NCBI GenBank assembly: GCA_035758575.1
Contig: DASTXH010000066.1
Span: forward strand, 6,651-70,650
Reading direction: 5' to 3'
Length of the DNA stretch: 64,000 nt
From: JANWHZ01 sp035758575
Lineage (GTDB): Bacteria > Patescibacteriota > Saccharimonadia > Saccharimonadales > UBA4665
Part shown: in pieces, positions 1-7,896 of the stretch
Position numbering within the stretch: position 1 is the first letter of the stretch
Layout: every line of letters begins with the position of its first letter
Translations under genes and position numbers: made by a program
Notes under the pieces: model-generated
Database searches by the model: none
Told to the model about the DNA's origin: nothing
What the model saw: only the letters and a program-made list of their open reading frames with translations

Positions 1-354
1 TACGCCGGTTACATCTTTGATGCCTTCGACCTGGATGTCCAGGCTGGTCAGGGCACGGACAGCTGCGTCGCGGCCCAGGCCTACGCCTTTAATGAACACT
101 TCAGCCTTAGCAAAACCATATTGCTGCTTTGCGGCCTGGCCTGCTTTTTCAGTTGCCACTTGCGCTGCATAGGCGGTGCCTTTTTTGGAACCGCGGAAGC
201 CGCAGGAGCCTGCACTCACGCTTGCAAGTGCTGCGCCGTTGGCATCAGTAAAGGTGACGATTGTATTGTTGAAGGTAGCCAGCACATGCACCTGCCCTTG
301 GGCAACGGTCCGCTTGGCTTTCTTCTTCTTTGGAGTAGTAGTTGTCTCTGCCAT
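1..354 (-). CDS. rpsK: 30S ribosomal protein S11 (3' end outside window)
   Basis: S11 of the small-subunit platform, which lines the mRNA exit region. The visible 118 codons start at the ATG on 352-354 with MAETTTPKKKKAK and include family signatures such as VHVLATFNNTIVT, GSCGFRGSKKGTAYAAQ and IKGVGLGRD. The short basic N-terminal tail is normal for bacterial S11. The C-terminal dozen or so residues lie beyond base 1, so this is truncation by the window and not a broken gene. It begins 15 bp after rpsM and is the last visible gene of the long ribosomal block. Confidence 0.96.
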   Translation of the reverse strand, partial: MAETTTTPKKKKAKRTVAQGQVHVLATFNNTIVTFTDANGAALASVSAGSCGFRGSKKGTAYAAQVATEKAGQAAKQQYGFAKAEVFIKGVGLGRDAAVRALTSLDIQVEGIKDVTGV

Positions 355-369
355 TGCTATTTCTTATCC

Positions 370-756
370 TTAGGTCTTAGACGGTGCCTTCTTAGCAGTA
401 CCACCAACAGTCACCTTGCGGCCGCGGCGCGTGCGCGCATTGGTCTTGGTGCGCTGGCCGCGACTTGGCAGATTCGCCTTGTGTCGCAGACCGCGGTACG
501 AGTTGATGTCTTTCAGCCGCTTGATGTTGCCGGCAACGATACGCTGCAGCTCACCTTCAACGGTGTACTTGCTGTTGATAATTTCCTGGATGCGCGAAAT
601 TTCTGCATCGGTCAGGTTCTTGGCGCGGACAGTCGGATCTACCTTGGCTTCACCAAGGATATCCTGGCTGCTCTTTGGCCCAATGCCGTAGACATAGGTC
701 AATGCCACGTGGATCTGCTTTTCGTTCGGGATTGTTACCCCAGAAATTCTTGCCAT
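370..756 (-). CDS. rpsM: 30S ribosomal protein S13
   Basis: S13 sits in the head of the small subunit and forms inter-subunit bridges with L5. The 128-residue product starts MARISGVTIPNEKQ, has the helix-two-turn-helix core (YGIGPKSSQDIL) and ends in a basic tail with TNARTRRGRK. Length is typical. It starts 4 bp after the rpmJ stop, in the usual L36-S13-S11 order of the alpha operon. Confidence 0.97.
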   Translation of the reverse strand: MARISGVTIPNEKQIHVALTYVYGIGPKSSQDILGEAKVDPTVRAKNLTDAEISRIQEIINSKYTVEGELQRIVAGNIKRLKDINSYRGLRHKANLPSRGQRTKTNARTRRGRKVTVGGTAKKAPSKT

Positions 757-760
757 AACC

Positions 761-877
761 CTAACCCTGCCTCTGCTTATGCTTTGGCTTTAACTTGTTG
801 ATAACATACAACCGGCCCTTACGACGCACAATTTTGTCGTCTGGGCTGATTTTTTTGACGCTTGCACGCACTTTCAT
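761..877 (-). CDS. rpmJ: 50S ribosomal protein L36, cysteine-free form
   Basis: A 38-residue L36 starting MKVRASVKK and ending KPKHKQRQG, which are the two conserved ends of the family. The start is the ATG on 875-877; upstream in-frame sequence does not resemble L36. The zinc-binding cysteines of typical L36 (CxxC near residue 11 and a further C near 27) are absent: the segment reads KKISPDDKIV and then YVINKLK. It is therefore a zinc-independent C-minus type. It sits between infA and rpsM. Confidence 0.93.
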   Translation of the reverse strand: MKVRASVKKISPDDKIVRRKGRLYVINKLKPKHKQRQG

Positions 878-1109
878 CCCTTTACGGATGCTCCTTTCTT
901 GGAGAACTTCCAGGTGCTGTCGTTGCCGACCGCGCGGTAGTTCATGCGGATCGCTGCTTGCCGGAGCAGACAACGACACACTGCTTAATGTTGTTGATGA
1001 ACGTCTTGTTAGAACATTCGCTGAATGGTGCAGCACTGCTGGCCGTATGACGCAACGCTGTTGTCTCATCGGCCGCACTCCGCGTACCGTTCCGTGAACG
1101 TACTAACGG

Positions 1110-1328
1110 TTAGAGCCGGCGCGTGATTCGGCCTTTGGTAAGGTCGTATGGCGTAAGCTCTACGGTTACCTTGTCGCCTGGCACAATACGGATGAAATGC
1201 TTCCGCATACGTCCAGCAACATGGGCGATGATCTGGTGGCCGTTCTCAAACTCAACAGTAAACCGTGTACCCGGGAGAGTCTCGGTTACGGTGCCGGTGA
1301 GCTCGATTACTTCCTTGTTCACTGCCAT
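1110..1328 (-). CDS. infA: Translation initiation factor IF-1
   Basis: IF-1 is an S1/OB-fold protein that occupies the ribosomal A site during initiation. The 72-residue product has the family signatures ELTGTVTETLPGTRFTVEF, MRKHFIRI and DLTKGRITRR at normal length. It has its own promoter-like sequence immediately upstream (1346-1375), which would give a leader of only about 10 nt with no clear Shine-Dalgarno. It lies between secY and rpmJ. adk and map, commonly placed between secY and infA, are absent here. Confidence 0.97.
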   Translation of the reverse strand: MAVNKEVIELTGTVTETLPGTRFTVEFENGHQIIAHVAGRMRKHFIRIVPGDKVTVELTPYDLTKGRITRRL

Positions 1329-1345
1329 ATAGATAACAGAGGTGT

Positions 1346-1375
1346 ATTATAGCAGATTCCACAACTGCCTGTAAA
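1346..1375 (-). promoter_or_regulatory. Promoter of infA
   Basis: Read on the minus strand: -35 TTTACA (1370-1375), an 18-nt spacer, and a perfect -10 TATAAT (1346-1351). The predicted start is about 10 nt before the infA ATG. This suggests that infA-rpmJ-rpsM-rpsK can be transcribed separately from secY. Confidence 0.7.
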
Positions 1376-1450
1376 GGAGTACGTACCGTTCGCGCGGCCT
1401 GTACAGTCAAAAATCATACTGCATACCGCACTTATTGTGCTTGCCATCGG

Positions 1451-2956
1451 CTAGGAAGCCTTTGAGTTGCTTTTAGTGCGGCGGAACGGCAACAGGCTGA
1501 AACGGCGCTTCTTGGGACTGACTATGTCGGTTGACTCCATATCTACGAAAAAGTCCGGCTCACTATACTGGTCGTAGGTGACCATAAGGGCGCGTGACTC
1601 TACGGCGCGTAGTGTTTGCAGACTGACTGCTACCAAGATAAGAATGCTGGTGCCGCCAATGGCAATGCTGGTGCCGATGAACATTTGCGCGACAATAGGC
1701 AACAATGCGAGCAAGCCGAGGCAGAAGGCGCCAAACAGTGTCAATCGGTTGATGACAGCGCTGAGATACTGTTCTGTCTGTGCGCCCGAGCGCACGCCTT
1801 CCACAAATCCGCCCTGCTTCTGCAGGTTTTCGGCAATTTCTTTGGCGTTGAAGGTAATACTGGTATAGAAGAACGTAAACACAAATACTAGGAAGAAGTA
1901 CGTCAACGGATAGATCCAGGCTGTCCAACCAGTATGGATGCTAGCGGCGGTGGGCGGTTGGAACCAGGTGACGAGATCGGCGGCTATGTGTTGGATGCGT
2001 GCGCTGTGATTATTGGCCAACAGTTGTCCTGCAAAGCTAGGTACGCTCAGGAACGCCACGGCAAAGATGATAGGAATCACACCGGCAGTAATGAGCTTGA
2101 CCGGCAGGATGGTGGTAACGCCGCCGTATGCACGGTTGCCTTGCACGCGCTTGGCGTAGTTGACGGTGATATTGCGCGCGGCTTCGTTGAGCTTCACCAC
2201 TGCCCAGGTAACAATCAGCACGGCCACAACGGCAATACTGCCTACGATTAGTGAAGACTTATCAAGCGGCAATGTGTGGCCGAACAGCTTGAAGCGATCG
2301 TTAGTTTTCAGGAATGCGCTGCCGATTTCGGTAATTGTTTGCGGCAAGCGGCTGACGATACTGACCGTAATGAGCAGCGAAATACCATTGCCCAGGCCCT
2401 GCTCGGTGGCTAGCTCGCCCAGCCACATCAGGAGCATAGAGCCGCCCGCAAGTGCAGCAGCCATCAATCCCCATTGCACTATAGACGTATTGGCGGTGAT
2501 ATCGCCAATACCACCAATACTTTGTGCTGCCTGGCGGATAAGGAAAATGGAGCCGATAGACTGGATGATGGCCAGCGGCAGTGTCAGCATGCGGGTATAC
2601 TGGTTGATCTTCTTCTGACCTGACTCGCCTTCCTTGTGCAACGCCTCTAGCTGCGGGATAGCCTTCGTGAGCAGCTGCATGATGACTGAGGCATTAATGT
2701 ATGGGCTAAGGCCGGCAATCATTATCGAGAAATTTGCTAGCGCACCACCGCTCAGGACGTTGACGAAACTAAGCAGTTGCGGCGTGTTCGATGAGTTAAA
2801 CAAATTCTGTAACACCTGTCGCAACGTGGCAGGATTGCTGAGCGGCACGGGGATGTGCGCAAGAATACGGTATACAAGCAGAATGCCGGCAACAGCCAAG
2901 ATACGCTTGCGCATGTCTTTGTGGCTGAGCGAGCGCCAGATTACTTTCCAATTCAC
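1451..2956 (-). CDS. secY: Preprotein translocase subunit SecY
   Basis: SecY forms the protein-conducting channel of the Sec translocon in the cytoplasmic membrane. The 501-residue product has about ten hydrophobic segments and the signatures HIPVPLSNP (first segment), PYINASVIMQLL (near residues 85-97) and NRAYGGVTTILPVKL. Cytosolic loop 5 carries the conserved NYAKRVQGN. It is longer than the usual roughly 430-440 residues because of a polar C-terminal extension after residue 460. The start is GTG on 2954-2956 behind a GAGGGG ribosome-binding site. It lies downstream of rplO with a 133-bp gap that contains a weak promoter-like TTGGCC-17-TATGCT. Confidence 0.97.
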   Translation of the reverse strand: MNWKVIWRSLSHKDMRKRILAVAGILLVYRILAHIPVPLSNPATLRQVLQNLFNSSNTPQLLSFVNVLSGGALANFSIMIAGLSPYINASVIMQLLTKAIPQLEALHKEGESGQKKINQYTRMLTLPLAIIQSIGSIFLIRQAAQSIGGIGDITANTSIVQWGLMAAALAGGSMLLMWLGELATEQGLGNGISLLITVSIVSRLPQTITEIGSAFLKTNDRFKLFGHTLPLDKSSLIVGSIAVVAVLIVTWAVVKLNEAARNITVNYAKRVQGNRAYGGVTTILPVKLITAGVIPIIFAVAFLSVPSFAGQLLANNHSARIQHIAADLVTWFQPPTAASIHTGWTAWIYPLTYFFLVFVFTFFYTSITFNAKEIAENLQKQGGFVEGVRSGAQTEQYLSAVINRLTLFGAFCLGLLALLPIVAQMFIGTSIAIGGTSILILVAVSLQTLRAVESRALMVTYDQYSEPDFFVDMESTDIVSPKKRRFSLLPFRRTKSNSKAS

Positions 2957-3089
2957 AGTATCGTACCCCTCATAACATTTGTTTCATTTAACCATATTCC
3001 ACCCAAAAAGCATATAACTGCCTGCCCTGATGGCCAATCTGCGCGTGTGCGCATGCTGACGCCAGGGCGAGGCAGTTACTGCGATGGAT

Positions 3090-3563
3090 CTATTGCTCGT
3101 CGTTTTTGCGGGCTGGGCGCTGCAGACGCGAAGTCTTTTCAAACGAGCCGCCGGCTTTTTCGATAAGCGCACGAGCTGTGACGCTAGCGCCAGATAGCTT
3201 TACTGTGACCTTCTTTGTTAGGTCGCCGCCACCAACGATTACCTTTACGGTGTCGTAGGCGCTTGCAATGACATTGTTATCGGCAAGCATCTGCGCGTCG
3301 ACGGTCTTACCGCCGAACTGCTCTAGATCACCGGTGTAAACAACCGTAGCCTTTGGGCGATGGTTGTTGAAGCCGGGCAGCTTTGGCAAGCGCTGCATCA
3401 ACGGGTTCTGGCCGCCTTCGAAGCCGGGCCGCAGGTTTGCACTTTTGCGTGCACCCTGACCCTTGGTGCCACGACCGGCCGTCTTGCCCTTACCGCTGGC
3501 AATGCCGCGGCCCAGGCGCTTGGTGGTCTTGTGGCTGTCGATTGAAAGTTCGTTGTACTTCAT
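3090..3563 (-). CDS. rplO: 50S ribosomal protein L15
   Basis: L15 helps late assembly of the large subunit. The 157-residue product begins MKYNELSIDSHKTTKRLGRG and has the glycine- and basic-rich KGKTAGRGTKGQGAR stretch and the FEGGQNPLMQRLPK signature. Its start codon overlaps the rpsE stop by one base (TAATG). In most bacteria rpmD (L30) lies between rpsE and rplO; here nothing does. Confidence 0.97.
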   Translation of the reverse strand: MKYNELSIDSHKTTKRLGRGIASGKGKTAGRGTKGQGARKSANLRPGFEGGQNPLMQRLPKLPGFNNHRPKATVVYTGDLEQFGGKTVDAQMLADNNVIASAYDTVKVIVGGGDLTKKVTVKLSGASVTARALIEKAGGSFEKTSRLQRPARKNDEQ

Positions 3564-4135
3564 TATTTTGCTGCTCCTTCGGTCTTCTTGGCAGCCGTAG
3601 CAGGACGCTTAGCAGCAGCGGGCTTGACGACCCAGGCCTGTGCAGGCTTCAGGCGACGAAGCGCCTCGATAGTTGCGTAGGCGGTGTTCGCCTTGTTGCT
3701 CGAGCCGAGAGACTTGCTCAGCGCGTTATGGATGCCGGCAACTTCAAGTACTGTGCGGACAACACCGCCGGCGATAAGGCCAGTACCGGCACTAGCTGGT
3801 TTGATGAGGATGTTGGCGCCGCCAATTTTGGCGTCAGTCTCGTGCGGCAGCGTTCCCTTGTAAATAGGCACGGTGACGAAGCTTTTCTTGGCAACGTCTG
3901 TTGCTTTTGTAACAGCCGCAGTGACATCGGCACCTTTGGCGATACCAATACCGACGCGGCCTTTGCCGTCGCCGACGACCACGAGGGCGCGGAAGCGGAA
4001 GCGGCGGCCGCCCTTGACCACGCGTGCTACGCGGTCGATGTGCAGTGTGCGCTCGTCAAACTGCTTTTCTTCGGGAGCCACTTCTGGGCGGCGGCCACCC
4101 CTGCGATTGTGTTGCTGTGCTTGTGCGGTAGGCAT
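3563..4135 (-). CDS. rpsE: 30S ribosomal protein S5
   Basis: S5 lines the mRNA entry channel and contributes to decoding fidelity. Of 190 residues, the N-terminal double-stranded-RNA-binding domain (about 25-90) has VVKGGRRFRFRALVVVGDGKGRVG, shown here only as its start VVKGGRRFRFRA and end GDGKGRVG. The C-terminal domain includes IKPASAGTGLIAGG and ends in an alanine- and lysine-rich tail slightly longer than usual. It follows rplR with no gap. Confidence 0.97.
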   Translation of the reverse strand: MPTAQAQQHNRRGGRRPEVAPEEKQFDERTLHIDRVARVVKGGRRFRFRALVVVGDGKGRVGIGIAKGADVTAAVTKATDVAKKSFVTVPIYKGTLPHETDAKIGGANILIKPASAGTGLIAGGVVRTVLEVAGIHNALSKSLGSSNKANTAYATIEALRRLKPAQAWVVKPAAAKRPATAAKKTEGAAK

Positions 4136-4489
4136 TTAGAACTCCAATCCTGCGTTACGGGCAGCATCTGCCAACGCCTTCACGCGGCCGTGGTAGATCT
4201 TACCGCCGCGGTCAAAGACGACTTGTGTTATTTTTGCAGCCTTTGCCTTCTTGGCGATCTCGGCACCGATTGCGGTTGCCTTTTCGGTCATTGTGCCGGC
4301 GGCTTTGCTGCCGATGGTAGAAGCGTAGGCGATAGTGCGCTGCGCATCGTCATCAACGAGCTGTGCAGTAATGTGCAGATTGCTGACATGGACGCTGAGG
4401 CGCGGACGCTGTGCGCTGCCGCTGATGGTTGCGCGGATGCGGCCCTTGCGCTGCAGGCGGTTGTGTAGTTTTTTAGCTAGTTTATTCAT
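4136..4489 (-). CDS. rplR: 50S ribosomal protein L18
   Basis: L18 binds 5S rRNA in the central protuberance together with L5. The 117-residue product has the basic N-terminus with RLQRKGRIRATISG, then RPRLSVHVSNLHITAQLVDD and the C-terminal FDRGGKIYHGRVKALADAAR signature. Length is standard. It lies between rplF and rpsE in the conserved spc order, 8 bp after rplF. Confidence 0.97.
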   Translation of the reverse strand: MNKLAKKLHNRLQRKGRIRATISGSAQRPRLSVHVSNLHITAQLVDDDAQRTIAYASTIGSKAAGTMTEKATAIGAEIAKKAKAAKITQVVFDRGGKIYHGRVKALADAARNAGLEF

Positions 4490-4497
4490 ACCGTTCC

Positions 4498-5037
4498 CTA
4501 CTTATCCTTACCAGACTTACCGCTCTTGCGGATGATACGCTCTTCGGTGTACTTGATGCCCTTGCCCTTGTATGGCTCAGGCTTCTTCAGCGCACGGATT
4601 TCGGCGGCAACTTGGCCGACCTGCTGTTTGCTGATACCACTGATTGTGATGGTGTTTTGCTCGGTTACGGCAGTAACGCCCTGCGGCAACGGGAAGATAA
4701 CGTCATGCGAGAAGCCCAGGTTGAGCTTCAGTGATGCGCCTTGCATAGCTACGCGGTAGCCGACGCCGTTGATCTCGAGCTTCTTACTGAAACCTGCGGT
4801 GACGCCAACAACCATGTTGTTGAGCAGCGTGCGCATCAGGCCGTGTTTGGCACGGTTTTTCGGCTCGTCGTTCTCACGGGTTACCACCAGCTTGCCGTCT
4901 TCTTGCGAAACAGTAACGCCCGGCATGGTAAATTGCTTTAGCGTGCCCTTCGGGCCCGTCACGGTAACTTCGTGCGGGTCGACAGTGATTGTCACGCCGT
5001 TCGGAATGGTGATCGGTAGTTTTCCTATTCGACTCAT
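4498..5037 (-). CDS. rplF: 50S ribosomal protein L6
   Basis: L6 contacts helix 97 of 23S rRNA near the sarcin-ricin loop and the factor-binding site. The 179-residue product starts MSRIGKLPITIPNGV, contains GPKGTLKQ and GFSKKLEINGVGYR (second repeat), and carries the C-terminal signature PEPYKGKGIKYTEE. Normal length. The gene is 15 bp after rpsH. Confidence 0.97.
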   Translation of the reverse strand: MSRIGKLPITIPNGVTITVDPHEVTVTGPKGTLKQFTMPGVTVSQEDGKLVVTRENDEPKNRAKHGLMRTLLNNMVVGVTAGFSKKLEINGVGYRVAMQGASLKLNLGFSHDVIFPLPQGVTAVTEQNTITISGISKQQVGQVAAEIRALKKPEPYKGKGIKYTEERIIRKSGKSGKDK

Positions 5038-5052
5038 TATAGTAATCCTTGT

Positions 5053-5457
5053 TTAGTACACTTTACAGATCAGCTCGCCGCCAATGCGCTGTGCTTTGGC
5101 TTCGGCGCCGGTCATCAGCCCTTTGGAGGTTGATACTACGACGATGCCGCGACCGTTCTTGACGGTAGGGATCTCTTGGGAATTGACATAGTAGCGCCGG
5201 CCGGGCTTGCTGAGGCGGTCGATCTCGGTAATGCGGGCGTTTTCCATGGCGCTGCTCAGTACGATAGTGAGCGTCTTGGTTGTACCTTCGCCGCTAGTGC
5301 GGACGTCACTCACGAAATTGTTAGCCTTTAGTACCTCAGCGATAGCTGCCTTTACCTTAGAGTAAGGTAAGCTTACTTCGTGCTTGCGTACGGCAATGGC
5401 GTTACGCACGCGCGACAGCATGTCGGCTATGGGGTCAGTAGTGATTGTGTTGTGCAT
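5053..5457 (-). CDS. rpsH: 30S ribosomal protein S8
   Basis: S8 is a primary 16S rRNA binder that nucleates the central domain. The 134-residue product has the N-terminal DPIADMLSRVRNAIAVRK and the C-terminal SKPGRRYYVNSQEIP and GRGIVVVSTSKGLMT signatures. Length is normal. It follows rpsN by 5 bp. Confidence 0.97.
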   Translation of the reverse strand: MHNTITTDPIADMLSRVRNAIAVRKHEVSLPYSKVKAAIAEVLKANNFVSDVRTSGEGTTKTLTIVLSSAMENARITEIDRLSKPGRRYYVNSQEIPTVKNGRGIVVVSTSKGLMTGAEAKAQRIGGELICKVY

Positions 5458-5462
5458 ATCTG

Positions 5463-5732
5463 TTACCAGCTCGCTTTCGTTACACCAGGTATTTCACCTT
5501 TGGCGGCATGCTCGCGGAAGCTCAGGCGCGACAGGCCGAACACGCGCATATAGCCGTGGGGCCGTCCTGACTCGACACAGCGGTTCTTGAGCCGGGTCGG
5601 CGACGAGTTGCGCGGCAGCTTTGCCAGGCCCTCTTGGTCGCCCAAGGCTTTTAGCTCGGCGCGCTTAGCGGCGTACTTCTGGACCATCTTCTGGCGCTTT
5701 AGATCACGCGCGATGTTTGATTTTCGTGCCAT
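5463..5732 (-). CDS. rpsN: 30S ribosomal protein S14, long zinc-free type
   Basis: S14 binds 16S rRNA in the small-subunit head. The 89-residue product starts MARKSNIARDLKRQ and ends with RPHGYMRVFGLSRLSFRE. It is the long form: the two CxxC pairs of the short zinc-ribbon S14 are missing and only one cysteine is present (LKNRCVESG). Many bacteria use this form, but it matches the wider loss of zinc ligands in this window (L36, RpoC). Start and rplE stop overlap by one base. Confidence 0.96.
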   Translation of the reverse strand: MARKSNIARDLKRQKMVQKYAAKRAELKALGDQEGLAKLPRNSSPTRLKNRCVESGRPHGYMRVFGLSRLSFREHAAKGEIPGVTKASW

Positions 5733-6310
5733 TACTTATTCTCCTTTTCGAATGGCATGCCAAAGTGCGTTAGCAGCGCCCGGGCATCTTTCGGGCCGTG
5801 ACCTTTGATAGTAAATACTACCTGCAGACCGTGGCTGGTGGTGGTTTCATCGAATGTCAGTTCGGGGAATACCGATTGGTCGACCATACCGAGGCTGTAG
5901 TTGCCCTGGCGGTCGAACGCCTTGGCGCTGACACCGTGGAAGTCGCGCAAACGCGGAATCACGATGTTGATCAGGCGGTCGGCAAATTCGTACATGCGGT
6001 CGCCGCGAAGAGTGACTTTCAGGCCAATCTTGTTGCCTTCACGGAGTTTGAACGTAGCGATAGACTTTTTGGCGATAGTGACCATCGGTTCCTGGCCGGT
6101 GATTTTGCGTACCGTGTTGGTTGCGGCTTCGATCACCTTCTTGTCGTCCTTGGCGCGGCCAAGGCCAACGTTTACGACGATCTTTTCCAGGCGAGGCACA
6201 TCATGAATGTTCGCGAGGCCAAGCTCCTTCTGGAGCTCGCTGCGGATGCGCTGATTGTAGTCGACGCGGAGGCGAGCAGTGGTTGCTGGTTGTTTGGTAG
6301 CGGTAGCCAT
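5732..6310 (-). CDS. rplE: 50S ribosomal protein L5
   Basis: L5 binds 5S rRNA and bridges to S13 in the small-subunit head. The 192-residue product has KIVVNVGLGRAK, the loop LRGDRMYEFADRLINIVIPR and RDFHGVSAKAFDRQGNYSLG, all family hallmarks. The N-terminus is slightly extended with threonine and alanine. Stop and start codons overlap by one base with both neighbours (rplX and rpsN). Confidence 0.97.
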   Translation of the reverse strand: MATATKQPATTARLRVDYNQRIRSELQKELGLANIHDVPRLEKIVVNVGLGRAKDDKKVIEAATNTVRKITGQEPMVTIAKKSIATFKLREGNKIGLKVTLRGDRMYEFADRLINIVIPRLRDFHGVSAKAFDRQGNYSLGMVDQSVFPELTFDETTTSHGLQVVFTIKGHGPKDARALLTHFGMPFEKENK

Positions 6311-6642
6311 TACTTGATCTCCTTGCCGGTGCTCTTGAAGACGCGTGTCTTAGCGCCCTTCTCGTCCAGCTTGTAGCCTATGCGGGTTGGCTTTTTACTG
6401 GTTGTCTCTACGATGGCAACCTTGCTGACCCAAATTGGCTTGGTCATTTCTACGATGCCGCCCTGTGGGTGGGTGCGATTTGGCTTGACGTGCTTCTTAA
6501 CGATATTCACGCCTTCAACCGTTACTTTGTTCTCGGCTGGATGAGTTGCGACAATCTTGCCGGTTTTGCCCTTATCTTTGCCGATGCGAACCATAACGGT
6601 GTCGCCCTTCTGCAACTTAATCTTGTAGCGTTTCTGTTCCAT
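6310..6642 (-). CDS. rplX: 50S ribosomal protein L24
   Basis: L24 starts assembly of the large subunit by binding the 5' domain of 23S rRNA. The 110-residue product has the KOW motif (KGDTVMVRIGKDKGKTGKI, residues about 12-30) followed by VEGVNIVKKHVKP and GGIVEMTKPIWVSKV. Normal length. One-base overlaps with rplN and rplE indicate tight translational coupling. Confidence 0.97.
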   Translation of the reverse strand: MEQKRYKIKLQKGDTVMVRIGKDKGKTGKIVATHPAENKVTVEGVNIVKKHVKPNRTHPQGGIVEMTKPIWVSKVAIVETTSKKPTRIGYKLDEKGAKTRVFKSTGKEIK

Positions 6643-7010
6643 TAGAGCACCTCCGGTGCAAGGCTGATGATCTTGCTGTAGCCAAGGTCACGCAGTTCAC
6701 GGGGAACCGGCCCAAAGATACGGGTAGCTTTTGGCTGCTTCTCATCATCTATAATTACTGCGGCATTGTCGTCAAATTTGATGGTCGAACCGTCCTTGCG
6801 GCGAATTTGCTCGCGAGTGCGGACAACCACAGCTTTTACGACTGCTTTTTTCTTGACGTTACCATTGGGGTTAGCGTTCTTCACGCTGGCCACAATGACA
6901 TCCCCTACGCGGGCGTAGCGGCGGCGCGTGCCACCGAGTACACGGATGCAAAGGATTTCCTTCGCACCGCTGTTGTCGGCGACAACGAGGCGGGATTCTT
7001 GTTGAATCAT
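6642..7010 (-). CDS. rplN: 50S ribosomal protein L14
   Basis: L14 forms inter-subunit bridges beneath the factor-binding site. The 122-residue product starts MIQQESRLVVADNSGAKE, has the signature RRYARVGDVIVASVK and ends with GPVPRELRDLGYSKIISLAPEVL-type sequence. Length is exactly typical. One-base overlaps with rpsQ and rplX. Confidence 0.98.
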   Translation of the reverse strand: MIQQESRLVVADNSGAKEILCIRVLGGTRRRYARVGDVIVASVKNANPNGNVKKKAVVKAVVVRTREQIRRKDGSTIKFDDNAAVIIDDEKQPKATRIFGPVPRELRDLGYSKIISLAPEVL

Positions 7011-7279
7011 TACATGACCTCCTTGTCGGCCTCGCGCAGTGCCGGCTTCTCGATCACATTCTCAAGCGCGAAACGCTTGCGGGCGCTGAGCGGCCGGGTC
7101 TCGACGATAGAAACCTTGTCGCCTACTTCGGCGTTGTTCTTTTCGTCGTGTGCCATAAACTTCTTGCTTACGGTGTATTGCTTCCGGTAAATCGGATGCG
7201 TCTTACGGGTGCGGACAGTAACCACGATAGTCTTATCACCAGACTTCGAGGATACGGTACCGATAAGTGTACGTGCCAT
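7010..7279 (-). CDS. rpsQ: 30S ribosomal protein S17
   Basis: S17 is an OB-fold primary binder of 16S rRNA. The 89-residue product has GTVSSKSGDKTIVVTV, then HPIYRKQYTVSKKFMAHDE and GDKVSIVETRPLSARKRF, the family signature. Length is normal. One-base overlaps with rpmC and rplN. Confidence 0.97.
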   Translation of the reverse strand: MARTLIGTVSSKSGDKTIVVTVRTRKTHPIYRKQYTVSKKFMAHDEKNNAEVGDKVSIVETRPLSARKRFALENVIEKPALREADKEVM

Positions 7280-7485
7280 TACATGTCCTCCTTCGCGAGC
7301 TGCTCACCGAGCACGGTTAGGACGCGGGCCAGATCCTTACGCTTGTTGCGGATCGTGCGGACGTTATCTAACTCACCCATGTGTACGCGACGCTTTAACT
7401 CTGCAATCTCGACGCGTAGTTTCGTACTCTCTACGGCGAGGTCAGAGGTGGATAATTTGCGGATGTCAGCAACTTTCATACTCAT
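7279..7485 (-). CDS. rpmC: 50S ribosomal protein L29
   Basis: L29 is a small helical protein at the peptide exit tunnel, next to L23. The 68-residue product shows the two-helix pattern: helix one around DIRKLSTSDLAVESTKLR, then the conserved GELDNVRTIRNKRKDLAR segment in helix two. Overlaps rplP by 4 bp (ATGA) and rpsQ by one base. Confidence 0.95.
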   Translation of the reverse strand: MSMKVADIRKLSTSDLAVESTKLRVEIAELKRRVHMGELDNVRTIRNKRKDLARVLTVLGEQLAKEDM

Positions 7486-7895
7486 GCCTCCTCTCGAGAT
7501 AGAAACTTTGTCTTGACGGGTAGCTTGTGGCTGGCGAGACGCATAGCCTCTTGGGCTACGCTCACGTCAACACCTTGCATTTCAAACAATATGGTGCCAG
7601 GGCGGACCTTGGCGACGAAGAACTCGGGGCTTCCCTTGCCGCTCCCCATCTTTACGTCCTGCGGCTTGCGCGTTACGGGCGTATGTGGGAAGATACGGAT
7701 CCAGATTTTGCCGCCGCGCTTGATGTGACGGGTCATTGCCTGGCGGGCTGCCTCGATCTGGCGTGAAGTGATGCGCTCGTGGCCTTGGGCCTGGAGTGCG
7801 AAATCACCAAAGGCGATGTAATTACCGCTGGTAGCTACGCCACGGATTTTACCCTTGCGTACCTTACGGAACTTTGTTCTATTTGGCATTAACAT
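7482..7895 (-). CDS. rplP: 50S ribosomal protein L16
   Basis: L16 positions the A-site tRNA elbow on the large subunit. The 137-residue product has PNRTKFRKVRKGKIRG, GGKIWIRIFPHTPVTRKP, MGSGKGSPEFFVAKV and PGTILFEMQGV, all diagnostic. Two in-frame ATGs (MLMPNR) allow a start at codon 1 or 3; the first directly follows the rpsC stop. Normal length. Confidence 0.97.
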   Translation of the reverse strand: MLMPNRTKFRKVRKGKIRGVATSGNYIAFGDFALQAQGHERITSRQIEAARQAMTRHIKRGGKIWIRIFPHTPVTRKPQDVKMGSGKGSPEFFVAKVRPGTILFEMQGVDVSVAQEAMRLASHKLPVKTKFLSREEA

Positions 7896-7896
7896 G

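Noticed and set aside
878..1109. A gene or extended L36 start in the 232-bp gap between infA and rpmJ
   Set aside because: The in-frame upstream sequence does not resemble any ribosomal protein, and no other frame gives a plausible product. I see no clear promoter or terminator there either.
3383..4468. Plus-strand open frame of about 361 codons across rpsE and rplR
   Set aside because: It lies antisense to certain ribosomal protein genes and is rich in Cys, Ser and Arg with no family similarity.
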